64,000 nucleotides of DNA from Rubrivivax albus (GTDB lineage: Bacteria > Pseudomonadota > Gammaproteobacteria > Burkholderiales > Burkholderiaceae_C): assembly GCF_004016515.1 (NCBI RefSeq), contig NZ_SACT01000001.1, forward strand, positions 186,001-250,000. The letters run 5' to 3'. The notes below the pieces were generated by a model that worked only from the letters and a program-made list of their open reading frames with translations, did not search any database and was not told the DNA's origin. The translations under genes were made by a program, and so were the position numbers. Positions 25,100-34,053 of the stretch are shown here, piece after piece. The stretch's first letter is position 1, and each line of letters starts with the position of its first letter.

Positions 25100-26230
25100 T
25101 CAGCGGCGCACGCGCCCGTCCCCGGTCAGCATGGACATCTCCACGAAGTGCGAGCCCGAATGGTCGCGCGGCCCGAATCCGACGTGGAAGCCGCCGAGGT
25201 CCAGGCGCTGGATCGACTCGATGGCGCTCACCAGGGCGTCTCGGGTCGGCGCACGGCCGGCCCGCCGCAGGCCTTCGACGAACACCTTGGCCGCCACGTA
25301 GCCCTCCATGCTGCCGTAGTCGATCTTGGCGTCGGGCACCTTCTCCACCGCCGCCCGGTACTCCCGCGCGATGGCCGTGGTGGTGTTGAACGGGTAGGGC
25401 ATGACCTGGCTGACCACCACGCCGGCGCCATCGGGGCCGAGTTCGTCGGCCAGGGCCTGGGTGCCGACGAAGGACACGTTGTAGAAAGTGCCGCCGTAGC
25501 CGGCCTTGCGCGCGGCGCGGATGAAGGCGGCACAACTCTTGTACGCGCTGATCTGCACCACCGCCTGCGGCATCTTCGGCACGATGGCCTTCACTGCGTC
25601 GGCCACGTTGACGGTGTTGCGGTCGACGCCACCCACGGCCACCGGTTCCAGGTTGCGCGCCTTCAGCGCCCGCACCACGCCGTCCAGGCCGGCCTGGCCG
25701 TAGCTGTCGTTCTGGCGGAAGACGGCGATGCGCGTCAGCCCCAGTGACGTGAGCTGGCGAACCAGCAGCTCGGTCTCGTCGAAGTACGAGGCCCGGACGT
25801 GGAAGACCCAGCGGCTGAACGGGTCGCGCAGCGCCTCGGCGCCGGTGAAGGGGCCGAAGAACGGGATCCTGGCGTCGTTGACCAGCGGCAGCGCGGCCAG
25901 CGAGGTCGGCGTGCCGACGTAGCCGAAGAGCGCGAAGACCTCGTCGCCGATGAACTTCTCGGTGTTGGCCTTGCAGCGGTCGGGCTCGTAGCCGTCGTCG
26001 AGCAGGCGCAGGTCGATCGTCTGGCCGTTGACACCACCGGCGGCGTTGACGGCGTCGAACACCAGCCGCGCGCCACGGTTCATCTGCAGGCCCAACTGGG
26101 CCGCCGGGCCGGTGGTGGCGCAGGACTGGCCGAGCACGATCCGGGTGCTCTGGGCCAGCGCAGGCAGGCCCAGGGCGGCGGCGGTGGCCCCGGCAGCACG
26201 GAGCACCTGGCGACGGTTCAGCGAGGTCAT
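25100..26230 (-). CDS. Periplasmic ABC-type substrate-binding protein, branched-chain amino acid family
   Basis: A 376-residue type I periplasmic binding protein (LivJ/Peripla_BP_6 group). The N-terminus carries a twin-arginine-like signal, RRQVLRAAGA, ending at LPALAQ. Characteristic parts are LGQSCATTGPAAQLG, LLDDGYEPDRCKANTEKFI and FGYVGTPTSLAALPLVND. No permease or ATPase genes are adjacent, so it is an orphan binding protein. It heads the amidohydrolase unit and may deliver an amide or N-acyl amino acid. The ATG at 26230 is chosen because upstream sequence lacks protein character. Confidence 0.88.
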   Translation of the reverse strand: MTSLNRRQVLRAAGATAAALGLPALAQSTRIVLGQSCATTGPAAQLGLQMNRGARLVFDAVNAAGGVNGQTIDLRLLDDGYEPDRCKANTEKFIGDEVFALFGYVGTPTSLAALPLVNDARIPFFGPFTGAEALRDPFSRWVFHVRASYFDETELLVRQLTSLGLTRIAVFRQNDSYGQAGLDGVVRALKARNLEPVAVGGVDRNTVNVADAVKAIVPKMPQAVVQISAYKSCAAFIRAARKAGYGGTFYNVSFVGTQALADELGPDGAGVVVSQVMPYPFNTTTAIAREYRAAVEKVPDAKIDYGSMEGYVAAKVFVEGLRRAGRAPTRDALVSAIESIQRLDLGGFHVGFGPRDHSGSHFVEMSMLTGDGRVRR

Positions 26231-26307
26231 GGCGGTCTGACTCTGGAAAGCGCGCAATGTAAAGGCCACATGGGCCCTGTCATGGGGCGATGTGCAATAG
26301 TTCGTCA

Positions 26308-28386
26308 ATGCTGGCCGATAAGTCGAGCGAGTCGAGAACGATTCACGGTGCATGTCCCCACGACTGCCCCGATACCTGCGCCTTGCGGGTGCAGGTGGAG
26401 CAGGGCCGCGTGGTGCGGGTGTCGGGCGACCCCGATCATCCGCCCACCCACGGCGCGCTGTGCACCAAGGTTTCCCGCTACCCGGAACGCACCTACCACG
26501 CCGAGCGTGTGCTGACGCCGCTGCGGCGCGTCGGCGCCAAGGGCGAGGGCCGCTTCGAGCCCATCGGCTGGGACGAAGCCCTGGACACTGTGGCCGCGCG
26601 GCTGAGCGCCATCGCCGCGCGCGACCCGCGCGCCATCCTGCCCTACAGCTACGCCGGCACCATGGGCCTGGTGCAGGGCGAGAGCATGGCGGCGCGCTTC
26701 TTCCACCGCCTGGGCGCGTCGCTGCTGGACCGCACCATCTGCGCCAGCGCCGGCGGCGACGCGCTGGCCGCCACCTACGGCGGCAAGCTGGGCATGCACC
26801 TGGAACACTTCGCCGAAAGCCGGGTGATCCTGGTCTGGGGCAGCAATTCCATCGCCTCCAACCTGCACTTCTGGACCTTCGCCCAGCAGGCCAAGCGGGC
26901 CGGTGCGGTGCTGTGGTGCATCGATCCGCGGCGCACCGAGACGGCCGACAAGTGCCACCACCACCTCGCGCTGCGCCCCGGCACCGACGGCGCGCTGGCG
27001 CTCGCCCTGATGCACGAACTGGTCGTCCATGGCTGGGTCGACGAGGACTACGTGGCCCGCCACGTGCAGCAGGGCGAAGGCGGTTGGCCGGCGCTGCGCG
27101 AGCGGGCGCTGCAGTGGCCGCCGGAGCGCGCCGCCGCCGTCTGCGGCGTGCCGGCCGAGCAGATCCGCGCGCTGGCGCGGGACTACGGCACGCTCGAGCC
27201 CGCGGCCATCCGCCTGAACTACGGCATGCAGCGCGTGCACGGCGGTGGCAATGCGGCCCGGCTGATCGCACTGCTGCCCTGCCTCACCGGCGCCTGGCGC
27301 CACCGCGCCGGTGGCCTGCTGCTCAGCAGTTCCGGCTGGTTCAAGGCCGCGCGCGACGATGCCGCGCTGCAGCGGCCGGATCTGCTGGCCACGCACCATG
27401 GCCAGCGCTCGTCGCGCACCATCAACATGAGCACCATCGGCGACGACCTGCTGCGCGAGTCGTCGCCTGATTTCGGCCCGAGGATCGAGGCCGTGGTGGT
27501 CTACAACAGCAACCCGGTGGCGGTGGCGCCGGAGAGTGCCAAGGTCGTCGCCGGCTTCCGGCGCGACGACCTGTTCACCGTGGTGCTGGAGCACTTCCTC
27601 ACCGACACCGCCGACCACGCCGACATCGTGCTGCCCGCCACCACGCAGCTGGAGCACCGCGACACCCACGGCGCCTACGGCCACACCTACGTGCTGGACA
27701 ACCACCCGGCTGTTGCGCCGCTGGGCCAGGCGCGGCCCAACACGGCCATCTTCCGCGCGCTGGCCGAACGCATGGGATTCAACGAACCGTGTTTCGCCGA
27801 CGACGACGAGACCCTCGCGGCGCAGGCCTGGAAGCCGTCGCACGTCGACCGGGCCGCGTTGCAGGAGCGGGGCTGGGTCAAGCTGAAGCTGCCGGAGGCG
27901 CCGTTCGCCGACGGCGCCTTCCCCACCCCCGATGGCCGCGCCTGTGTCACGCCGTCGGGCTGGGACCTGCCCGACCACGTGCCCAACCACGAATGCGCGG
28001 AGGTCGCGCCGGACCTGGCTGCGCGCTACCCGCTGGCGATGATCTCGCCGCCGGCACGCCACTTCCTGAACTCCACCTTCGTCAACGTCAAGAGCCTGCG
28101 TTCGGTGGAGGGCGAGCCGCTGGTGGAGATCCACCCGCTGGACGCCGAGGCCCGCGGCATCGCCAGCGGCCAGGTCGTGCGCCTGTTCAACGACCGCGGC
28201 GAGTACCGCTGCAAGGCCGAGGTGAGCACGCGGGCCCGCCCCGGCGTGGTCAACGGCCTGGGCATCTGGTGGCGCAAGTTCGGGCTGGACGGCACCAACG
28301 TCAACCAGCTCACCCACCAGCGGCTCACCGACATCGGCCGCGCCCCGAGCTTCTACGACTGCCTGGTGGAGGTGGCCCCGGCGTGA
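26308..28386 (+). CDS. Molybdopterin oxidoreductase with N-terminal [4Fe-4S] site
   Basis: A 692-residue DMSO-reductase-family protein. Cys16, Cys20, Cys24 and Cys52 (CPHDCPDTC, then C after 27 residues) bind a [4Fe-4S] cluster. Mo-bis-MGD-binding features include WGSNSIASNLH, CIDPRRTETAD, YNSNPVAVAPES and a C-terminal molydopterin-dinucleotide domain with HPLDAEARGIASGQVVRLFND. No Tat signal is seen, so it is probably cytoplasmic. Substrate cannot be inferred. ATG 26290 is an alternative start. Confidence 0.92.
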   Translation: MLADKSSESRTIHGACPHDCPDTCALRVQVEQGRVVRVSGDPDHPPTHGALCTKVSRYPERTYHAERVLTPLRRVGAKGEGRFEPIGWDEALDTVAARLSAIAARDPRAILPYSYAGTMGLVQGESMAARFFHRLGASLLDRTICASAGGDALAATYGGKLGMHLEHFAESRVILVWGSNSIASNLHFWTFAQQAKRAGAVLWCIDPRRTETADKCHHHLALRPGTDGALALALMHELVVHGWVDEDYVARHVQQGEGGWPALRERALQWPPERAAAVCGVPAEQIRALARDYGTLEPAAIRLNYGMQRVHGGGNAARLIALLPCLTGAWRHRAGGLLLSSSGWFKAARDDAALQRPDLLATHHGQRSSRTINMSTIGDDLLRESSPDFGPRIEAVVVYNSNPVAVAPESAKVVAGFRRDDLFTVVLEHFLTDTADHADIVLPATTQLEHRDTHGAYGHTYVLDNHPAVAPLGQARPNTAIFRALAERMGFNEPCFADDDETLAAQAWKPSHVDRAALQERGWVKLKLPEAPFADGAFPTPDGRACVTPSGWDLPDHVPNHECAEVAPDLAARYPLAMISPPARHFLNSTFVNVKSLRSVEGEPLVEIHPLDAEARGIASGQVVRLFNDRGEYRCKAEVSTRARPGVVNGLGIWWRKFGLDGTNVNQLTHQRLTDIGRAPSFYDCLVEVAPA

Positions 28387-29489
28387 GGCGCTGGACCGCT
28401 GCCGCATTGGCGGTGCTGTCGGCGGTGGGCCTGGCCGGCTGCGACACGCTGGCCGAGGCCGGCTACCTGCGGCAGTCGGTCACCGGCCACCTGGACATCG
28501 TCTGGCGTGCGAAGCCGGTGGACGACTGGATCGCCGCCGCAGACACGCCGCCGGCATTGCGCGAGCGGCTGGCGCTGGCGCGCCGCATGCGCGACTTCGC
28601 GGTGGCCGAACTGAAGCTGCCCGACGGCGCCAGCTACCGGCGCTACGCCGCGCTGGACCGCCCGGCCGCGGTGTGGAACGTGGTCGCGGCACCGGAGCTG
28701 TCGCTGCAACTGAAGACCTGGTGCTTCCCGGTGGTGGGCTGCGTGGGCTACCGGGGCTACTACGACCGCGCCGAAGCCGACGCGCTGGCCGCCACGCTGA
28801 AGACCCAGGGCTGGGAGGTCAAGGTCTACGGCGTGCCCGCGTATTCCACGCTGGGCAAGACCGAGTGGCTGGGCGGGGACCCGCTGCTGTCCACCTTCAT
28901 CCAGTGGCCCGAGGGCGAACTGGCCCGCCTGATCTTCCACGAACTGGCGCACCAGGTGGCCTACGCCGAGGGCGACACCATGTTCAACGAGTCCTTCGCC
29001 ACCGCGGTGGAACGGCTGGGCGGCCAGCGCTGGCTGGCGCAGTCCACCGACGCGGCACGCGCCGAGTACGCAGCCTTCGACGCCCGCCGGCGCGACTTCC
29101 GGGCGCTGACGCTGGCGGTGCGCGACGACCTGGCGGCGATCTACACCGACCCGACCCTGGACGACACGGCCAGGCGCGCCGCCAAGGCCGATCGCCTGGC
29201 GCGCCTGCAGGCCGACCACGCCGCGATGAAGACCGAGCGCTGGGGCGGCTTTGCCGGCTACGACCGCTGGTTCGCCGAGGCCAACAACGCCGCCTTCGGC
29301 ATCCAGGCGGCCTACGATGGCCAGGTCGACGCCTTCCTCCGTCTCTTCGAGCGCGAGGGCGCCGACTTCACCCGCTTCTACGCCGCCGTGCGCCGGCTCG
29401 CCGGCTTGCCGAAGGCCGAACGAGCCGCCACACTCGCGGCGCTGTCCGACGAAAGAGTCTCCGATGCCCGACATCCGCATTCACCGTGA
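28383..29489 (+). CDS. Predicted lipoprotein aminopeptidase (COG4324 type)
   Basis: A 368-residue protein with a lipoprotein signal (LAGC, Cys20) and a gluzincin-like zinc site HELAHQ at 186-191 followed by NESFATAVE from about residue 202. This is the predicted aminopeptidase family COG4324. It starts at GTG overlapping the oxidoreductase stop and overlaps the next gene by 26 bp, so the three are translationally linked. Real peptidase activity is inferred only. Confidence 0.85.
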   Translation: MRRWTAAALAVLSAVGLAGCDTLAEAGYLRQSVTGHLDIVWRAKPVDDWIAAADTPPALRERLALARRMRDFAVAELKLPDGASYRRYAALDRPAAVWNVVAAPELSLQLKTWCFPVVGCVGYRGYYDRAEADALAATLKTQGWEVKVYGVPAYSTLGKTEWLGGDPLLSTFIQWPEGELARLIFHELAHQVAYAEGDTMFNESFATAVERLGGQRWLAQSTDAARAEYAAFDARRRDFRALTLAVRDDLAAIYTDPTLDDTARRAAKADRLARLQADHAAMKTERWGGFAGYDRWFAEANNAAFGIQAAYDGQVDAFLRLFEREGADFTRFYAAVRRLAGLPKAERAATLAALSDERVSDARHPHSP

Positions 29490-29826
29490 ACACAGCCTGG
29501 GCCTGGCCAAGGCGCGCAAGATCGCCTGGCAATGGGCCGAGGAGGTCGAGCGCAAGTTCGACATGGAATGCTCGGTGATCGAGGGCGAGACCAGCGACAC
29601 CGTGGAGTTCCGCCGCAGCGGCTGCAACGGCCGGCTGATCGTCGCCGCCGACCACTTCGACCTCGACGCCAAGCTCGGCTTCCTGCTCGGGGCCTTCAGC
29701 AAGACCATCGAGGGCGAGATCCAGAAGAACCTGGACAGCCTGCTGGCGGGCGCGGCCAAGTCGGCTGGCAAGGCACCTGCCAAGAAGGCCGCGGCCAAGC
29801 CGGCGCGCAAGAAGTCGTCGGACTGA
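29464..29826 (+). CDS. Polyhydroxyalkanoic-acid-system family protein
   Basis: A 120-residue protein with a compact N-terminal domain (IRIHREHSLGLAKARKIAWQ and LGAFSKTIEGEIQKNLD) and a Lys/Ala-rich tail like a histone or phasin-type tail. It matches the PHA_gran_rgn family associated with polyhydroxyalkanoate granules. The tail may bind DNA or granule surfaces. It begins within the upstream aminopeptidase gene. Confidence 0.78.
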   Translation: MPDIRIHREHSLGLAKARKIAWQWAEEVERKFDMECSVIEGETSDTVEFRRSGCNGRLIVAADHFDLDAKLGFLLGAFSKTIEGEIQKNLDSLLAGAAKSAGKAPAKKAAAKPARKKSSD

Positions 29827-29883
29827 GGCTCGGGTCAAGACCCTGACGCTGCAGCAACGGCGTCGGCGCGGCACGATGCGGGC

Positions 29884-30450
29884 ATGAAGAACCGCCGCCG
29901 TTCCATATTGGCCGCCGCCGCCGTCACCGCGCTGTTCGGATCCGGCCTCGCCACGCCGGCCTTCGCCGCCTGCCCGCCGCTGCTGGACCACACCCTGCCC
30001 CGGCTGCAGGACGAGCAACCGCAGTCGCTGTGCCAGCAGGCCGGCAAGGTGGTGCTGGTCGTCAACACCGCCAGCTACTGCGGCTACACCGGGCAGTTCA
30101 AGGGGCTGGAGGCGCTGCAGAAACGCTACGGCGCCCGCGGCTTCACGGTGCTGGGGTTCCCCAGCAACGACTTCCGCCAGGAGGATGCCGACGCGGCCAA
30201 GACGGCCGAGGTCTGCTTCAATCACTACGGCGTGAGTTTCCCGATGTTCGCCACCGGGCCGGTGCGCGGCGCGGCGGCGCAGCCGCTGTTCCGCCAGCTG
30301 GCGCAGGCCACCGGCACGGCGCCCCAGTGGAACTTCAACAAGTACCTGGTGGGCCGCGATGGCAAGCCGGTGGCGCACTTCGGCAGCAACGCCGAACCCA
30401 CCGGGCCGGCGCTGACGGCGGCCATCGAGCAGGCCCTGGCGGCGCGCTGA
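29884..30450 (+). CDS. Periplasmic glutathione peroxidase, cysteine type
   Basis: A 188-residue glutathione-peroxidase-fold protein with a signal peptide ending AFAA. The peroxidatic residue is Cys66 in NTASYCGYTGQ; GFPSNDFRQ and WNFNKYLV provide the rest of the active site. It reduces peroxides, in bacteria usually with thioredoxin-type donors. It has its own 57-bp upstream gap and converges with the acyl-CoA-binding protein gene. Confidence 0.93.
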   Translation: MKNRRRSILAAAAVTALFGSGLATPAFAACPPLLDHTLPRLQDEQPQSLCQQAGKVVLVVNTASYCGYTGQFKGLEALQKRYGARGFTVLGFPSNDFRQEDADAAKTAEVCFNHYGVSFPMFATGPVRGAAAQPLFRQLAQATGTAPQWNFNKYLVGRDGKPVAHFGSNAEPTGPALTAAIEQALAAR

Positions 30451-30475
30451 ATCGGCGCCGCCCAGGCGGCCGGGC

Positions 30476-30730
30476 CTACTTCAGGCCTTCGATGAGGTCG
30501 ATGTAGTCCTGCATCGCCTCGTCGCCCGACTTGCCCTTCAGTTCGGCCCAGGCGTCGAACTTGGCACGGCCCACCATGTCGGTGAAGCCCGGGCGCTTGC
30601 CTTCCACGTCGCCCTGCGTGGCCTGCTTGTAGAGCGCGTAGATCTTCAGCAGCGTCATGTTGTCCGGCTTCTCCGGCAACTGCTTGCTCTCGGCGACGGC
30701 TTTCTCGAACGCGGCTTTCAGGTCGGCCAT
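30476..30730 (-). CDS. Acyl-CoA-binding protein
   Basis: An 84-residue four-helix acyl-CoA-binding protein. KPDNMTLLKIYALYKQATQGD and the following KFDAWAELKGKS are the conserved ligand-binding segments. It buffers long-chain acyl-CoA in the cytosol. It is divergent from the wax ester synthase/DGAT gene, which consumes acyl-CoA, suggesting a link to storage lipid synthesis. Confidence 0.92.
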   Translation of the reverse strand: MADLKAAFEKAVAESKQLPEKPDNMTLLKIYALYKQATQGDVEGKRPGFTDMVGRAKFDAWAELKGKSGDEAMQDYIDLIEGLK

Positions 30731-30784
30731 ACAGGACTCCGTGTGGTGAGAGGGTGAGAGCCCATCCCGCATGCCCGCTCATCC

Positions 30785-30874
30785 GACCCAAGCGGTCCGA
30801 CTCGTCGTTGCAAATGCTCGCCATAGCCCGAGCTATGGCTGCGCTTTGCGCCTAGATTCGGACCGCTTGGATCG
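30785..30874. repeat. Nested inverted-repeat element, REP/MITE-like
   Basis: Outer arms CCAAGCGGTCCGA (30788-30800) and TCGGACCGCTTGG (30858-30870) are perfect 13-bp inverted repeats, extendable with one mismatch. Inside are GCAAA (30810-30814)/TTTGC (30845-30849) and a perfect 8-bp hairpin GCCATAGC-CCGA-GCTATGGC (30820-30839). It lies in the 262-bp divergent gap between the acyl-CoA-binding protein and wax ester synthase genes. The multi-level symmetry looks like a mobile extragenic palindrome; only one copy is in the window. Confidence 0.6.
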
Positions 30875-30992
30875 TCTGCTCGTGCACGCCGGATGGACGC
30901 CCACCCTCTGAGTGAAACTCTCGGGTTGACGCTGACGATGTTACCCAGCATCGTCCCTGCCACTCTAGAGCGCCTACCCCAGGAGACCCCCG

Positions 30993-32459
30993 ATGCCCGC
31001 CGCCGCCCCGGAGCGCATGTCGCGCGTGGACACCGCCTGGCTGCGGATGGACAACGACGTCAACCTGATGATGATCGTCGGTGTCTGGCTGCTGCAGCCA
31101 TCGGTGTCGCTCGAGGCCCTGCGCGAGCGCATGGCCGACAAGCTGCTGAAGTACGACCGCTTCCGCCAGAAGGCGGTGCACGACGCCATGGGCGCGCTGT
31201 GGGTCGAGGACGAGGATTTCGACATCACCCGCCACGTGGTGCCCGCGGTGCTGGACCTGCCAGCCGACGGCCACACACCGTTGCAGGCGCAGCATGCCTT
31301 GCAGGCCCTGTGCGGCGAGCTGGCGATGACGCCGCTGGACCCTGCGCGCCCGCTGTGGCAGATGCACCTGGTCGAGACCTACGACGGCGGCAGCGCCATG
31401 ATCGCTCGCGTGCACCACTGCATCGGCGACGGCATCGCGTTGATCTCGGTGATGATGAGCCTCACCGACGGCGGCAGCGACCCACCCACGCGCCGCCGGC
31501 GCGAGAAGGCCGCACTGCGCGAGCACGCGTCCGAAGGCGACTGGCTGGCCCGCGCCGTGCTGGAGCCGATGACCGACCTCACCGTCAAGGCCATCGGCAT
31601 GTACGGCAGCGGCGTGGCCAAGTCGCTGGAATGGCTGTCCAGCCCGCAGGCGCTGGCCGGCGCTGCGGCGCCGATGGACGTGGCGCGCATCGGCATGCAG
31701 GCGGTCAACGACGTGGCGGCGCTGGCACTGATGGCCGACGACTCGCCCACCCTGCTCAAGCGCAAGCCCGCGGGCCACAAGGTCGTGGCCTGGAGCGAGC
31801 CGCTGCCGCTGGACCAGGTCAAGATCGTCGGCAAGGGCCTGGGCTGCTCGGTCAACGACGTGCTGCTGGCCTGCGCCGCCGGCGCCATCGGCGAGTACCT
31901 GGCCGGGCAGGGCGACGACCCGGCCGACAAAGCCATCCGCGCGATGGTGCCCGTGAACCTGCGGCCGCTGGAGCATGCCTGGAAGCTGGGCAACCGCTTC
32001 GGCCTGGCGCCGCTGGTGCTGCCCATCGGCATCGAGAACCCGGTCGAGCGCGTGTTCGCCGTGCGCGCCCGCATGAACGAGCTCAAGGGCAGCTACCAGC
32101 CGCTGCTGGCCTTTGGGGTGCTGGCGCTGTCGGGCCTGTTCATCAAGCCGATGCAGGACCTGGTGCTGGGCATGTTCGCGAAGAAGGCCACCGCGGTGAT
32201 GACCAACGTGCCCGGTCCGGCGCAGCCGCTCAAGCTCTGCGGCAGCACGCTCAAGCAGACCATGTTCTGGGTGCCGGCGTCGGGCGACATCGGCGTGGGC
32301 GTGTCCATCCTCAGCTACGGCGGCGGCGTGCAGTTCGGTCTCATCACCGACCGTGCGCTGTGCCCCGACCCGCAGGCCATCATCGACCGCTTTGCGCCGG
32401 AGTTCGAGAAGCTGACCTGGCTGACGCTGATGCTGCCCTGGTCCGGCGAGGACGTGTAG
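30993..32459 (+). CDS. Wax ester synthase/acyl-CoA:diacylglycerol acyltransferase (WS/DGAT)
   Basis: A 488-residue WS/DGAT-family acyltransferase. The catalytic HHxxxDG motif is HHCIGDG at residues 141-147; NDVLLACAAGAIGEYL, VPVNLRP and the late MTNVPGP segment are further hallmarks. It esterifies fatty alcohols or diacylglycerol with acyl-CoA for neutral-lipid storage. A Shine-Dalgarno (aggaga) precedes the ATG. Length fits the family. Confidence 0.93.
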   Translation: MPAAAPERMSRVDTAWLRMDNDVNLMMIVGVWLLQPSVSLEALRERMADKLLKYDRFRQKAVHDAMGALWVEDEDFDITRHVVPAVLDLPADGHTPLQAQHALQALCGELAMTPLDPARPLWQMHLVETYDGGSAMIARVHHCIGDGIALISVMMSLTDGGSDPPTRRRREKAALREHASEGDWLARAVLEPMTDLTVKAIGMYGSGVAKSLEWLSSPQALAGAAAPMDVARIGMQAVNDVAALALMADDSPTLLKRKPAGHKVVAWSEPLPLDQVKIVGKGLGCSVNDVLLACAAGAIGEYLAGQGDDPADKAIRAMVPVNLRPLEHAWKLGNRFGLAPLVLPIGIENPVERVFAVRARMNELKGSYQPLLAFGVLALSGLFIKPMQDLVLGMFAKKATAVMTNVPGPAQPLKLCGSTLKQTMFWVPASGDIGVGVSILSYGGGVQFGLITDRALCPDPQAIIDRFAPEFEKLTWLTLMLPWSGEDV

Positions 32460-32460
32460 G

Positions 32461-32496
32461 CGCGGGTCCGTCGGCCCGCGGTGCGGCCTGTCGCAC
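32461..32496 (+). terminator. Two adjacent GC hairpins after the WS/DGAT gene
   Basis: CGCGGG (32461-32466) pairs with CCCGCG (32475-32480), and GTGCG (32481-32485) with CGCAC (32492-32496). The hairpins begin one base after the stop codon. There is no T tract, so this is only a possible factor-independent terminator or RNA-stabilising structure. Confidence 0.35.
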
Positions 32497-32556
32497 CCGG
32501 CTGGATCGGCGACGGCATCGGGACGATGCTGACGCCATCGATCCCCGGAGGCCGCC

Positions 32557-33072
32557 ATGCCGAACGCCATCTCCCGCCTTCTCGCCCCGTTGCTGGCCAG
32601 CCTGGCCGTGTGCGCCTGCGCCGCACCGCCTTCCCCGCCGCCCCCGTATGCCGGGGCCGACTTCAGCGGCAGCGTCGACGCCACCGACATCGGCCTGCCG
32701 CTCTACCCCGGCGCGCGCTTGGTGTCGCCGCACGACGGCGGCGACAAGCCGGCGCTGAACGTCAGCATATGGGGGGGCTCGCTGGGCTTCCGGCTGGCGG
32801 TGGTGAAGCTGCAGAGCGATGCGCCGATCGCCGAGGTGGCCCGCTTCTACCGCAGCGCCATGGCCCGCCGCGGCCCGTGGCGCGACTGCAGCCAGCCCGC
32901 CGCCGGTGATGGCCCGAGCTGCGGAAAGGGCGACCCGCCGGCCGGTGGCTACCTGTTCAAGGCCGGCGTCGACGACGAGGAGATCCGCACCGTGTCGCTG
33001 TCGCCGCAGGACGGTGGCGTGCTCATTCAACTCGTGCGCGTGGCCTTCGGTCGTGACGCAGCGCTGCGCTGA
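32557..33072 (+). CDS. Putative lipoprotein of unknown function
   Basis: A 171-residue protein with a lipoprotein-type signal (VCAC, Cys21) and a Pro-rich start to the mature part. The rest contains DIGLPLYPGARLV, which recurs in small uncharacterised proteobacterial proteins, then a single compact domain ending GVLIQLVRVAFG. No enzymatic motif is visible. Its last 46 bp overlap the convergent LysR gene. Confidence 0.65.
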   Translation: MPNAISRLLAPLLASLAVCACAAPPSPPPPYAGADFSGSVDATDIGLPLYPGARLVSPHDGGDKPALNVSIWGGSLGFRLAVVKLQSDAPIAEVARFYRSAMARRGPWRDCSQPAAGDGPSCGKGDPPAGGYLFKAGVDDEEIRTVSLSPQDGGVLIQLVRVAFGRDAALR

Positions 33073-33971
33073 ACACCAGCGGCCGGACCGAAACGCATCG
33101 CCAGCGCGCGCTCGCGCAGCCAGCGGTGGCCAGGGTCGGCCGTGTGCCGCCAGTGCCAGTGCATGGCCACCGGGAAGGGCGGCAGGCCGAGGTCCACCTC
33201 CACCACCTGCAGCGCATGGCGGGCGGCAAAGCGAGCGGCCGGGCGATGGGGCAGCACCAGGGCGAGGTCGGTGGCCTCGAGGATGGGCGGCACCACCATG
33301 AAGTGCGGCAGCGTCAGGCGGATGCGCGATTCCAGCCCCAGCTGCTGCAGCGCGCGCGCCGGCACCGCATGGCTGTGCACGACCACGAACTCCAGCGTCT
33401 GCAGCGCCGCCCGCCCGCGCAGCGCGCGCGACAGCGGGTGGCCGCGGCGCAGCAGCACCACGTAGCGCTCGGTCAGCAGCGTGGCCTGTTCGCTGCCCGC
33501 CAGCCCCGGCAGGTAGCCGAAGGCCAGGTCCAGCCGGCCCTGTTCCAGCGCCGGGCCGATCGCGTCCGCCGGCCGCTGCACCACTTCCAGCGTCACGCCT
33601 GGCGCGTCCTGCGCCAGGTCGCGCAGCAGCAGCGGCAGGAACTCGTCGGCGCCGATGTCGCTCATGTGCAGCACGAAGCGTCGGCGTGCCTTCGCGGCGT
33701 CGAAACGGTCGCTCTCCTGCAGCGCTGCATCCAGCAGCTGCAGCGCGGCCACCACCTGTGGCGCCAGCCGCTCGGCGCGCGGCGTGGGTCGCACGCCGCC
33801 GGGCGCGCGCACGAACAGCGGGTCGTGCAGCAGCAGGCGCAGCCGGGTCAGGGCGTGGCTGGCGGCCGGTTGCGACAGGCCCAGCCGTTCGGCGGCGCGG
33901 CTGACGCTGCCGGTCTGGTGCACCGCCGCAAACACATGCAGCAAATTCAGGTCGATGTCACCGACATTCAT
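33027..33971 (-). CDS. LysR-family transcriptional regulator
   Basis: A 314-residue LysR regulator: an N-terminal winged helix (DLNLLHVFAAVHQTGSVSRAAERLGLSQPAASHALTRLR condensed to residues 6-45) followed by a type 2 periplasmic-binding-like effector domain. It is divergent from iorA-iorB across an 82-bp gap containing a short palindrome, so it is probably their activator. ATG 33980 would be an alternative start. The 3' end overlaps the lipoprotein gene. Confidence 0.9.
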   Translation of the reverse strand: MNVGDIDLNLLHVFAAVHQTGSVSRAAERLGLSQPAASHALTRLRLLLHDPLFVRAPGGVRPTPRAERLAPQVVAALQLLDAALQESDRFDAAKARRRFVLHMSDIGADEFLPLLLRDLAQDAPGVTLEVVQRPADAIGPALEQGRLDLAFGYLPGLAGSEQATLLTERYVVLLRRGHPLSRALRGRAALQTLEFVVVHSHAVPARALQQLGLESRIRLTLPHFMVVPPILEATDLALVLPHRPAARFAARHALQVVEVDLGLPPFPVAMHWHWRHTADPGHRWLRERALAMRFGPAAGVQRSAASRPKATRTS

Positions 33972-33975
33972 GCTG

Positions 33976-33990
33976 TGCATGGTAGATGCA
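33976..33990. promoter_or_regulatory. Candidate LysR operator between lysR and iorA
   Basis: TGCAT-GGTAG-ATGCA is a perfect 5-bp inverted repeat centred about 45-50 bp upstream of the inferred iorA transcription start. It lies just upstream of a plausible -35 (TGGACG, 34003-34008), with a 17-bp spacer to -10 TAGAGT (34026-34031). Position fits LysR activation of iorA. Confidence 0.4.
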
Positions 33991-34053
33991 AAGGCGGCGG
34001 CATGGACGCCGACCCGGGCGCTGCCTAGAGTGCCGCGATCCTTCCGGGAGACG

